From CAIPAT01 sp041665605 (GTDB lineage Bacteria; Verrucomicrobiota; Lentisphaeria; Victivallales; Victivallaceae): DNA of 64,000 bases. The notes below the pieces were generated by a model. That model was not told the origin of the DNA, did not search any database, and worked only from the letters and a program-made list of their open reading frames with translations. The translations under genes and the position numbers were made by a program. Shown one piece after another: positions 15,245 through 23,871 of this stretch (its first letter is position 1; each line of letters opens with the position of its first letter). The stretch is from NCBI GenBank assembly GCA_041665605.1, contig JBAYIO010000001.1:1-64000 (forward strand), given 5' to 3'.

Positions 15245-18200
15245 ATGGTAAAACAATGTTTTTTGCTGATAGGGGTTTCTATCTGCGCGATTGCGGCGGC
15301 TGGCGTGGAAACAGACAAATTTGATGCCGGCGGAGTCAGTGTCGATCTTGCGAAATGCCAGGTTGAACAGGTAGCGCCGCAGGGCGAAAATATGCTGAAA
15401 TTCAGTGATTTTGAAGACACCGGAACAGATTTACAGCAGAAGCCATTCGCCAAATGGGGCAGCAGTTTCTATGTTCACCAGAAAGACAGTGAAGAGATCA
15501 AATCAAAGATTATGCCGCTGACCGCCAGAAAAATCAGCACGGATAATCCGGCATCCGGCACCCGCTGCGCCGCGCTGATTACGCCGCTGTCAGTAAACCA
15601 GTATCGCGACGCCAAAGGCACGACAATGATCTCCAACCGGATCACTCAAAATATCGTCCTGCCGGAGACCGCCGGTCAAACCAAATATCTGCTGACATTC
15701 AAATTACGCGGCAGGCTGGAAAACACGCCGGGCTTGAACAGTTTCCGCGGCTTCGTATCGTTCTTTGACAATCCGGAACAGTGGAAAGCCAAACAGTTGA
15801 AAGAGATGCTGAATGTCGGTTTTACGGTAAAATCTGACTGGCAGGATAACAGCCTGAGTTTCATTGCGCCCGCCGGAACCCGTTCGCTGAATATTTCGCT
15901 GGCGCTGTACGGCTGCGGCGAGGTATATCTGGATGACGTCAAACTGCTGCCGGTACAGATGGAGAAAGGCATGACCGTCAAACTGATGCCGTTTGCGTTT
16001 CTCGACAACATTTTCTGTCTGGGAACCGGCCAGCCGGGAACGCTGGTGTTCGCGTTCGGCAATGAAAATGCGATGAAAGTGGAACATCCGGTGCTTTATC
16101 TCAAAATCCCTGAAGCGTTCAAACTGGTGGATGTTCGCAACATCCTTAAAATCACCGGTCAGAAACGTGATGACAATGGCAATGTCACCTGTGAAATTGA
16201 CTTCAGCCCTTTGAAAAGTTCAATCAGCAAGGATTTTTACGGCGTTTATCAGGTCGCCTCCGCCATGCTGAAAACTGATCTGCCGTCCGGCGAAAAACTG
16301 TATCCCGCCGAATACTGGGTGGAAGACGGCAGCTATCGCAGCGCTCCGGAAAAATTCAACCTGAAAATAATCCCGCCCTCATCCGGCAAAACACCGCAAA
16401 TATTCCGTTCCGCAACCATGCTCGTCAGGGAAAGCGATTTTGCAGAAAACGGAACTAAAGAATTCGTGCCTTTCTATGTCAATAACGGTTTCAACTGTGT
16501 ACACGGCGTAAATTCCCAACCAATGCTGGATGCATTTAAAAAGGCCGGAATCTCCCGCTATTCCCAGCCCCATAATCTCTGCAACGGCTACCGGCTCGGA
16601 GATGCGAAGAAAACTGACGGGGCATTTTTCCGGCTGGTTGACGGTTCGCCGTACAATAAACCGGAAGAAGCGATCTGCCCGGTCGAAGTTTACAAGCAGG
16701 GGCCATACTACAAAGAACATGTCACCGGCATGCTGGAGAAAATACTGGTCGGCAAGGACACCGCCGACAATATCATGCCGAACTGGGAACCTTACATGTT
16801 CGACTTCAAAGGCTGTTTCTGTCCGCGCTGCAAAGAGGAATTTATTCAGCACAGCAGGCTGCCGCGCGAAGACGTCGATAAAAAATGGCCGAATTCCATC
16901 ATTGCCTCCTATAAAGAGCAATGGATTAAATTCCGCAGCTGGCAGCATGCAATGATGCTGCAAACCCTGGAGCAGACTATTAACGAACTGGGTAAAAAAG
17001 CCGGAAAGAACGCGCATTTCATGCCGGAAGTCGGCTGGAGCTACTTTATTGAAAACTCCAACCACGAGGGCGGCCAATATAATCCGGCGGACTATCTGGA
17101 CAAGCTGCCGTGGATTGAAGTCTGGGGGCCGTACATCTTCCAGCCATTCACCAAACCGTATGAATATTACACCGGAATCCACTTGATCACCTATATGGGA
17201 GCCCGCGATATGAAGAAATTCGTCGCAGACCGGGTCCCGGACCAGACCAGACGCCCGAAATTAATCGCGTTCCCGCACGGTTTACAATGTAATGACTGGG
17301 TCACCGAACCGGAAGCGCTGGGTTTCGAATACCTCTGCTTTTTCCTGAACGGCTGGGAGGGTGCTTTTGCTTACCTTTTCCCCCGCGGTTATGATCAGCG
17401 CTACTGGGGTGAATTAGCCCGGACCAACAACACAATCGCCGGATATGAAAATTATGTATTCAAAGGACGCCGCGATAATTCAATAAATACGGCAATCGTC
17501 AGCCCGGTTCCGGCAGCCAGTTTCCCGAAATCATGGAGCGAAGGCGGCAATTTTCTGCAAAAACTGCCCGGTCTGGCCAATGCCTCATTGCTGCAAAGCG
17601 TCAGTTATGAGCTTGATAACAGACGGATGATCGCTGCCGGAAATTTCTGGCTCAAGGGCGAAATCTTTTTCAAACTCAAGGGCGGCTCACTCGACAAGGG
17701 CATGAAATATGTGCTGACCCAGCCTGACCGGAAACGCTGTTTCGCCAATGCGGCAGGTGATATCGCTCTTAGCTCGGACGACCTTGAAAAAGGCATTCTG
17801 CTGCATACCGGGGCTCTGCGCTGGAACTTCTATATATTGGAACCGTATGAAGCTGGAAAAAATTACGGCGAAGTCATAACTCCGGCGGAAATGGATAAAG
17901 TGTTGAAAGCGCGTCTCCCTGCAATCGAAAAGGCGGTCCAGTGGGAAAAACAGTTTTCCGCCGGAAAGCTCGAACAGGCAGCCAGGGAGCTTGGCCTGCC
18001 GGATTATTCCGGGATTAAAGACATGAGTAATGCCGGAGTTTCCTGCCGGAAGAAGATAATTGGCGACAAAACTGTTGTTGAATTCAAGGCCGGCGATATG
18101 ACATTGACGCTCGATCCGGCAGTCGGAGGACGTTTGATGAGCTGGACCCGGGGCAGGGATGAACTGGTCAGTCAGGATGAGAAAACCGGGCTGGCGGTAG

Positions 18201-18829
18201 ATGCTTTCTGGTGGCCGTCGGACGCCATCAGCGCCATCAGCACCCCGTATAAAGTCGTCAGTCAGAGTAAAACCGGCAGCGGTTTGGGCATTACGCTGGA
18301 GCGGGAGCTCACCGCGACGGACAACCGTTATCTGGCCGGAGTTGTAATCCGTAAAACTTATGACATCAGCGCAAGCGGCTTTAAACTAAACTCTGAAGTC
18401 ATCAATCAGACAAAAAAGACACTGGCGTTCGCTTTCCGCTGGCACAATATGCCCGGACTGTTCGAGATTAAAAATGGCGCAGGCGGCCAGGCCGCCATGG
18501 AAAATGACGGCAAGCCGGAAATTTTTCCACGCCTGTTCATCTGCAAACTCTACCGTTTTGCCGCACAACCGGATAAAGATCTGGAAGGTGCGTTCAGAAT
18601 GGAACAGGCGGCCAGGATAACCTCGCCGAAAGCAACTTTCTCCGCTCCGTGGAGTCCGGTCAAAGTCACCGCTGAAATCACCTCCGCCAAAGATCTGCAC
18701 TGTCTGATCTTCTGGGATTCCGGCAAGCAGAAAGCCTCGACTTTCGAACCAGTTTCCGGCAAAATCAAACTCGATCCCGGTCAGTCCTGGGCGATGAGTT
18801 GCGACTGGAGTTGTACTGCCGAACAGTAA
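15245..18829 (+). CDS. Large secreted protein, probable glycoside hydrolase of unassigned family
   Basis: The 1194-residue product has a signal peptide (about 1-19, ending AIAAAG). A jelly-roll-like carbohydrate-binding region follows (about 40-235; LTFKLRGRLEN, WQDNSLSFIAPAG, GCGEVYLDDVKL), then a linker domain and a TIM-barrel-like core (about 385-760). That core has candidate acid residues in NIMPNWEPYMFDF and HFMPEVGWSYF, and a CFCPRCKEEF cluster typical of GH-like proteins in this lineage. The last 250 residues (DMTLTLDPAVGGRLMSWTRG) resemble a galactose-mutarotase-type beta domain. GGAGATTCAGGAAG precedes the start. It ends the regulator-pilin operon. I cannot name the substrate or family. 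Confidence 0.7.
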   Translation: MVKQCFLLIGVSICAIAAAGVETDKFDAGGVSVDLAKCQVEQVAPQGENMLKFSDFEDTGTDLQQKPFAKWGSSFYVHQKDSEEIKSKIMPLTARKISTDNPASGTRCAALITPLSVNQYRDAKGTTMISNRITQNIVLPETAGQTKYLLTFKLRGRLENTPGLNSFRGFVSFFDNPEQWKAKQLKEMLNVGFTVKSDWQDNSLSFIAPAGTRSLNISLALYGCGEVYLDDVKLLPVQMEKGMTVKLMPFAFLDNIFCLGTGQPGTLVFAFGNENAMKVEHPVLYLKIPEAFKLVDVRNILKITGQKRDDNGNVTCEIDFSPLKSSISKDFYGVYQVASAMLKTDLPSGEKLYPAEYWVEDGSYRSAPEKFNLKIIPPSSGKTPQIFRSATMLVRESDFAENGTKEFVPFYVNNGFNCVHGVNSQPMLDAFKKAGISRYSQPHNLCNGYRLGDAKKTDGAFFRLVDGSPYNKPEEAICPVEVYKQGPYYKEHVTGMLEKILVGKDTADNIMPNWEPYMFDFKGCFCPRCKEEFIQHSRLPREDVDKKWPNSIIASYKEQWIKFRSWQHAMMLQTLEQTINELGKKAGKNAHFMPEVGWSYFIENSNHEGGQYNPADYLDKLPWIEVWGPYIFQPFTKPYEYYTGIHLITYMGARDMKKFVADRVPDQTRRPKLIAFPHGLQCNDWVTEPEALGFEYLCFFLNGWEGAFAYLFPRGYDQRYWGELARTNNTIAGYENYVFKGRRDNSINTAIVSPVPAASFPKSWSEGGNFLQKLPGLANASLLQSVSYELDNRRMIAAGNFWLKGEIFFKLKGGSLDKGMKYVLTQPDRKRCFANAAGDIALSSDDLEKGILLHTGALRWNFYILEPYEAGKNYGEVITPAEMDKVLKARLPAIEKAVQWEKQFSAGKLEQAARELGLPDYSGIKDMSNAGVSCRKKIIGDKTVVEFKAGDMTLTLDPAVGGRLMSWTRGRDELVSQDEKTGLAVDAFWWPSDAISAISTPYKVVSQSKTGSGLGITLERELTATDNRYLAGVVIRKTYDISASGFKLNSEVINQTKKTLAFAFRWHNMPGLFEIKNGAGGQAAMENDGKPEIFPRLFICKLYRFAAQPDKDLEGAFRMEQAARITSPKATFSAPWSPVKVTAEITSAKDLHCLIFWDSGKQKASTFEPVSGKIKLDPGQSWAMSCDWSCTAEQ

Positions 18830-18978
18830 GGATACTTTATTTTTGTCCAAGCCGCCGCCGAACCATTGAGGATAAATATCCCGGCTGCTTCTGCCGCGGG
18901 GCCGGCGAACAGGCAAGTCTCAACAACTGGCGGCAGACTTGGCGCCGCTTCAGTTACCGGAAAATCATTCGGAGTAAA

Positions 18979-18993
18979 AAGGTGAAACACCTT
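18979..18993 (+). other. Small hairpin in the queD leader
   Basis: AAGGTG pairs with CACCTT around an AAA loop about 60 bases before the queD start. It does not match a preQ1 riboswitch pattern that I can recognise. Confidence 0.3.
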
Positions 18994-19054
18994 GCGCAAA
19001 GCGGATTTCACGGCTAATTTATTATTCAGCAGGTTAAGCAAACGGAGGTTCAAG

Positions 19055-19423
19055 ATGTTTGAAATAGATATTACCAGGAGTTTTTCGGCAGCGCACTGTC
19101 TGCAAGGGTATAAAGGGGACTGTTCGGCGCTGCATGGACATAACTGGACCGTCCAGGCCGTGCTTCAGGCGGAAAAACTGGACCAGATCGGCATTGCCGT
19201 GGATTTTAAGAAGTTGAAACAGGAACTGGATGCCATCCTGGACGATTATGATCACACCAATATCTCGGAGCTGGAGGAATTTAAATCCATCAATCCGACC
19301 AGTGAGATTATCGCCCAGGTTATTTACCGGAAGTTGTCCGGAAAAATGAATGACGGCAATGTCAAAGTGGCCAGGATAAGAGTTTGCGAATCCCCGGCTT
19401 CCGGCGCAACATATTTTGAATGA
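19055..19423 (+). CDS. queD: 6-carboxy-5,6,7,8-tetrahydropterin synthase (QueD)
   Basis: QueD converts dihydroneopterin triphosphate to 6-carboxytetrahydropterin in queuosine synthesis. From the chosen start the protein has 122 residues with the zinc ligands H14, H27 and H29 and the catalytic cysteine C23 (AAHCLQGYKGDCSALHGHNW). A later D-H-T-N motif and a C-E-S-P motif near the end are also present. The frame could open at 18992, but ACGGAGG just before the ATG at 19055 and the family's N-terminus place the start there. It overlaps the queE frame region and forms a two-gene queuosine unit. Confidence 0.92.
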   Translation: MFEIDITRSFSAAHCLQGYKGDCSALHGHNWTVQAVLQAEKLDQIGIAVDFKKLKQELDAILDDYDHTNISELEEFKSINPTSEIIAQVIYRKLSGKMNDGNVKVARIRVCESPASGATYFE

Positions 19424-19439
19424 TCAACCGGGATTATCA

Positions 19440-20099
19440 ATGAATCAAAGCAGTATTCTGGTAACTGAAACTTTCCTGAGCATTCAGGGGGAATCCACCC
19501 ATGCCGGCAGACTGTGTTTTTTCATCCGGCTGGCCGGATGCAATCTGAAATGCCGCTACTGCGACACCCGATACTCCGCCAGTTTAACCGACGGCAAAGC
19601 GGAAACACTCGAACTGCTGGTAGTCAAGGCGGTCTCTTCCGACGTTGATCTGGTTGAAATCACCGGCGGCGAACCGCTGACTCAGCCGGCGACAATCCCG
19701 CTCTGCGAAAAGCTGCTGGACGCCGGAATGACCGTGCTGGTGGAAACGAACGGTTCCATGCCGATACGGGAACTGCCGGCGGCGGTGATCCGCATTCTGG
19801 ACTGCAAGACCCCGTCCAGCGGGGAATCCGGCAGCAACCTGTACAAAAACTATGATTTTCTAACTCCGGCCGACGAGATAAAATTCGTCATCTCCGACCG
19901 TGAAGATTATGATTTCTCGCGCAGGATCATCCGCGAATACGATCTTGCGGCGAAGACGCGGAATCTGCTGTTCAGTCCGGTCTGGGGTAAAATCGAGCCG
20001 CGGCAACTGGCGGCATGGATGATCGCCGACCGCCCCCCGGCCCGTCTCCAGTTGCAGATGCACAAGCTGATCTGGGGCCCGGAAAAGACCGGAGTATAG
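19440..20099 (+). CDS. queE: 7-carboxy-7-deazaguanine synthase (QueE), radical SAM
   Basis: The product (219 residues from ATG 19440) carries the radical SAM cluster C34-N-L-K-C38-R-Y-C41, in the CxxxCxxC form, and the EITGGEPL motif for SAM binding. It opens with the family phrase FLSIQGEST. QueE rearranges 6-carboxytetrahydropterin, made by the adjacent QueD, into 7-carboxy-7-deazaguanine. A TTG at 19416 overlapping the queD stop could extend the protein by eight residues, but the N-terminus of the family begins near the ATG. The gene ends 12 bases from the opposing transglutaminase gene. queC and queF are not in the window. Confidence 0.92.
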   Translation: MNQSSILVTETFLSIQGESTHAGRLCFFIRLAGCNLKCRYCDTRYSASLTDGKAETLELLVVKAVSSDVDLVEITGGEPLTQPATIPLCEKLLDAGMTVLVETNGSMPIRELPAAVIRILDCKTPSSGESGSNLYKNYDFLTPADEIKFVISDREDYDFSRRIIREYDLAAKTRNLLFSPVWGKIEPRQLAAWMIADRPPARLQLQMHKLIWGPEKTGV

Positions 20100-20111
20100 C
20101 AGGATTATAGA

Positions 20112-22643
20112 CTATTTTGCAGAAATTCCGCCTTCGGACGCGGGCTCAAGTTCATCGCTTTCCAGAATAAAAGGATAAATGAAATTGCGGACTCTGTCCG
20201 TTCTCTCCATGACTTCCTTGCAGTCCTCCGGACTGACGTTCTCAGTTCCGTATTCATATCTGGAATAAATGAAAAAAACCACAACGACGTCTTTAGCCAG
20301 TTGCAGGTCATACTTGCTCAATGAAGCGCCATATTCAAATAATTCCGCATTCTTCTGGCGCGGATATTCCGCCAGCACCAGCAGTTCACGAACCGTAAGA
20401 TAGCAAAGCCTGACAGTTTCAACCGGATTTAATGCCTCGGAATCCGCCGCAGACCGGAACCAGTTCCGGCAATTCTTCAGCAACCGGCGGCGATAAAAAT
20501 ATTTCTCCATTATTTTTATCTCCAGAAACAGCGCGATAATGATCATAACCAGCGGGAAAGTCACTGCCCAGTTTTTCCTGGACCATTTATAAAAGCGGAC
20601 GATTTTATCTTTGGCTTTATCAAGCATTTTTTCAAAGGACGCCTTTATATCATCATAAAGTGTCTTAAATTTCTCAAAGCCTTCGCCTTTAATGTTAGGC
20701 ATTGCGGAGTTGAGCATATTGCGGAGCTTTTCCTGCATTTTTTCAGGGGCCATCGCAGTTTCGACGAGCGCCTTTTCCGCAATAGTCAGATTGGCGTCAT
20801 CGGTCTGGTCAAGGTGTTCAAAAAAACCTTTTCTGATTGTCGTCAGGGTCTGCCGCGTAAGTTCCGGCGGCATGACGCGCCAACTGTCCCCGAAAGGGTC
20901 TCTCAGGCTGCCGATTGCAAACGGCGTGGTGTTTGAAATAATCTCGCCGGGCGGAGTCGCATCAAAAGTTATCCAGCCCATTTTCTCAATGTATATCTGG
21001 GTCCAGGCATGGGCATGGTACTCATGGACTTCAAAATAACCGGTCAGCGCATTATAGTTTCCCGGTGAAAATCCGGTAGCCACCCTGGCCGGCAGCCCGG
21101 CAAGCCTGGCCAGGACAGTCAGCGACGAGGCAAAATACTCGCAATGGCCTTCCCGCAGTTCGAACATGAAAAAATCAGCCGCCTCGCGGCCGTCCGGCAC
21201 TTTCCGGGAAAACTGTTTATATTGAAAATTCTCTCTGAGATAATTCCTCAGGATAATCGCCTTTTCAAACGGCGTCTGAACATTCTGCGTCAGCCGTTTG
21301 GTCAGCAGCTTGAGCCGCCGGCTGATTTTACTCCGCGGCAGTTTGAGATAATGCTTCTGCGGCAGTCTTTCTATCCAATAGCTGAGTTCGTCATCTTTCT
21401 CGTTTTCCTTTTTGATATCCGGCATATACATTTCAGAACACACCTGATACTTGAACGGCAAGGCCGGGTAGGTTTTTTCTTTCAACCAGGCATGATAAAA
21501 ATTAGAGTCGATCCTGGTTCCGCTGGATTGTATATTGAAATTGTCAAAAGACACCGGGCGGTAAGCGGCATACAGCTTGTTGCTGACCCATTTTTCAATG
21601 ATATAACTTTGCTCAATACCGTAATTGACCGCTTTTATTTTTAAATTTGTATCTCTGATGCTGTCTTTGGTCTTTAACTCTTCCGAGATGGTCCATTCAA
21701 CGCCGTCATAGTCGTCATACAACTGTGCCAGCCAATAAAGCTTTGCCGCCGACTTCACCTTGAATATCATATCCCTTCCGGGCGGACTCGCGCCGCCATT
21801 GCCTGAACTGCTCATGGATTCGGAATTTTTTATCGTCATCGGAGCACCGGTTTTGCCGATGGAAGTCGGAGCGCCGGTCTGTACTTCAATTTTACCTTTA
21901 TCGGATTTCTTCACTTTTTCAGGTTTGAACCAGAGGGTGAACTCCGGCATGTCCGATTCATTATCCGTGCCGAAGGATACTTCAAACAATCCAGCCCCCT
22001 GTTTCCCCTCCACCGGAAAAATGGAAAGGACAAACCAGAACACCATGCCGCTGATAATAATATGGATCAGGATATGCGGCCAATTCCGCTTAAGCACACC
22101 CTTCGGCTGCAGAATCCCGGGCTGTCCGGATAGAGAACGCGTCCTGGTGCTGTATAAAATCGCCATCGCCAGCATCAGGGCGATAAAAAAGATTGCAATA
22201 AAAATCGTTCGCGGCAGCAGCGCGCCGTAAATCAGCAGAAACATGCTTACCAGCAGAAGATAATCATAGTCCTCCCGCCGCTGTGCAAAAATGAAGCACA
22301 GCCCGGTAATGCAAACTGATTCAATCAGAACTTTGTCCAGTTGGACATGGTTGATCGCCCGGTAGAAAAACCAGCCGCCGGCCAGCAGGATGATCACGAT
22401 TTGAATTAAAAAACGGCTGTCCCGGCTGATGGTGCGGTAGGGAACATAGGCGATCATGCCGCACGGGATCAGCACCAGCAGCAATGCGAGCGTCAGCGCC
22501 GGATGCCCGTGCTGCCACAATGCTGAAATGATACTCAATCCGTAAAAAATGATATAGGCAGGATGAAAAGACAATCTTGAAGGGCGATTCCCCGGCAGAT
22601 TGTCTAAAGGCTTCTCCTGTTTTTTTGCATCTTTTTTATTCAT
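20112..22643 (-). CDS. Transglutaminase-like membrane protein (TgpA/DUF3488 type)
   Basis: The 843-residue protein has six or so N-terminal membrane helices (about 25-210), a large periplasmic region with a transglutaminase-like domain, then a further membrane helix (about 690-710) and a C-terminal cytoplasmic DUF4129-like tail. The catalytic triad is visible: C501 in REGHCEYFASS, the His in VHEYHAHAW and the Asp in TFDATPP. TgpA-type proteins accompany MoxR ATPases and DUF58 proteins, as here, and are thought to process or assemble envelope proteins. The start overlaps the end of the DUF58 gene by eight bases, so it is the last gene of a three-gene unit. Confidence 0.9.
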   Translation of the reverse strand: MNKKDAKKQEKPLDNLPGNRPSRLSFHPAYIIFYGLSIISALWQHGHPALTLALLLVLIPCGMIAYVPYRTISRDSRFLIQIVIILLAGGWFFYRAINHVQLDKVLIESVCITGLCFIFAQRREDYDYLLLVSMFLLIYGALLPRTIFIAIFFIALMLAMAILYSTRTRSLSGQPGILQPKGVLKRNWPHILIHIIISGMVFWFVLSIFPVEGKQGAGLFEVSFGTDNESDMPEFTLWFKPEKVKKSDKGKIEVQTGAPTSIGKTGAPMTIKNSESMSSSGNGGASPPGRDMIFKVKSAAKLYWLAQLYDDYDGVEWTISEELKTKDSIRDTNLKIKAVNYGIEQSYIIEKWVSNKLYAAYRPVSFDNFNIQSSGTRIDSNFYHAWLKEKTYPALPFKYQVCSEMYMPDIKKENEKDDELSYWIERLPQKHYLKLPRSKISRRLKLLTKRLTQNVQTPFEKAIILRNYLRENFQYKQFSRKVPDGREAADFFMFELREGHCEYFASSLTVLARLAGLPARVATGFSPGNYNALTGYFEVHEYHAHAWTQIYIEKMGWITFDATPPGEIISNTTPFAIGSLRDPFGDSWRVMPPELTRQTLTTIRKGFFEHLDQTDDANLTIAEKALVETAMAPEKMQEKLRNMLNSAMPNIKGEGFEKFKTLYDDIKASFEKMLDKAKDKIVRFYKWSRKNWAVTFPLVMIIIALFLEIKIMEKYFYRRRLLKNCRNWFRSAADSEALNPVETVRLCYLTVRELLVLAEYPRQKNAELFEYGASLSKYDLQLAKDVVVVFFIYSRYEYGTENVSPEDCKEVMERTDRVRNFIYPFILESDELEPASEGGISAK

Positions 22644-23871
22644 TTCTCAACATCCCGGAAACATCTGTTTCAAAAGTCGCCACATATGGCGAAACCACTC
22701 CTGATGAACTGGTTTTAACCTTGCCCTTTTTAATCTTTCGGGGCACATCCGGTTCAATGATCATGGGAAAATATTCTTTCGGGGCATATATCCACCGGAT
22801 TTCAATTCCCCGTTCCATCAGCGCCTCGAAGCGCTGATGGAGATTGTCGGGCTCCGACATCGTGAGGCAGTAAAAGATAGAGTTGGCAAAAATATGCTCA
22901 AGCTCGCCGTCTAGAAGCTCGATCAGCGGCATTTTCTGCGGTTCCAGCACGGCGAGTGAATTGATTATTTTCGTTTTGACTCCGGCCGCATCGCCGCGCA
23001 GCCTGATGACTGTTCCGTTCGGGCCATGAGTGATAAACTGCAGACGGCAATACATTTCCGCCAAATAGGCAGTTATCGAAGCCGCGGTTTTGATCAGAAA
23101 TTCATAATTGCTGTCATTGGGGTCTATGCCGATACTCGACAATTCGGCATCCAGCAGAATATTGACCTCATCAACCGTATTGGCCTCAAACTCCTTAACC
23201 ATCAGACGCCTTTTCGAGGCGCTCGCTTTCCAGTGAATAAACCGCACTTCATCATAGCTGCGGTAGCCGCGGACTCCGAAAAATTCCTGTCCCTGTCCGG
23301 AAATTCCCAGCAGTCTGCCTTCGGCGGCAGGCATCACTTTTTTGCGGATCCTGATCGGCAGCCAGGTCAGCGGCACGGTTTCCGGGTAAATCATGACCGC
23401 GCCGGGCAGCATGAATGTTCTTCTGCGGCAGAACAGCCCGGCCGGGTCTCCTCCGATAATCGTGATTTTCTTCATCCTGTAGTATCCGCGCGAAGCGGCG
23501 GACATCCAGCGGTCAACAATCAGATGTTCGCCCGGAGCAAGCGGCGGGGCGGGAAAATTATTTCTGCCGCCTTCGACGAAAGGACATGTTTCACGGATTA
23601 CAACTGACTGGCGGTAGCGCCTGGTGCGGTTAATCAAAGTCACCGGCATGAAGACCCGCCGGCCGCGTTCGCCGTCCTGATTCGGGACGCGCTTTACCTC
23701 AATGCCGTACAGGGAAAACAACGCCAGCAGGAAACTGGAGATGACGATCCCGCTCAGGCTGGAAGCCGTCAGCGCGGTAGCCAGACCGACATTGACCAGA
23801 GCCACCATGACGCTTCCAACCGTGACAAACAGGAAAACTACTCCCCGCGATGTCGGCAGGATCAAATTCAT
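22636..23871 (-). CDS. DUF58 domain protein
   Basis: The 411-residue product has two N-terminal hydrophobic segments (about 10-50) and the DUF58 core. The core motif FFGVRGYRSYDEVRFIHWKASASKRRLMVKEFE (about residues 195-230) gives the diagnostic R-x-Y-x-x-x-D-x-x-R-x-I-x-W-K-x-S-A. It has a VWA-like region after this (DEVNILLDAEL). DUF58 proteins work with MoxR AAA+ ATPases, often as chaperone-like partners in envelope maturation. It overlaps its neighbours by four and eight bases, a sign of coupled translation. Confidence 0.9.
   Translation of the reverse strand: MNLILPTSRGVVFLFVTVGSVMVALVNVGLATALTASSLSGIVISSFLLALFSLYGIEVKRVPNQDGERGRRVFMPVTLINRTRRYRQSVVIRETCPFVEGGRNNFPAPPLAPGEHLIVDRWMSAASRGYYRMKKITIIGGDPAGLFCRRRTFMLPGAVMIYPETVPLTWLPIRIRKKVMPAAEGRLLGISGQGQEFFGVRGYRSYDEVRFIHWKASASKRRLMVKEFEANTVDEVNILLDAELSSIGIDPNDSNYEFLIKTAASITAYLAEMYCRLQFITHGPNGTVIRLRGDAAGVKTKIINSLAVLEPQKMPLIELLDGELEHIFANSIFYCLTMSEPDNLHQRFEALMERGIEIRWIYAPKEYFPMIIEPDVPRKIKKGKVKTSSSGVVSPYVATFETDVSGMLRNE

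Noticed and set aside
16379..17182. 267-codon frame antisense to the 1194-residue protein
   Set aside because: Shadow frame without start signals.
18830..19054. preQ1 riboswitch ahead of queD
   Set aside because: The leader holds a small hairpin but no sequence matching a known preQ1 aptamer that I can recognise.
18992..19423. Longer queD start at 18992
   Set aside because: The strong GGAGG and the family N-terminus place the start at 19055.
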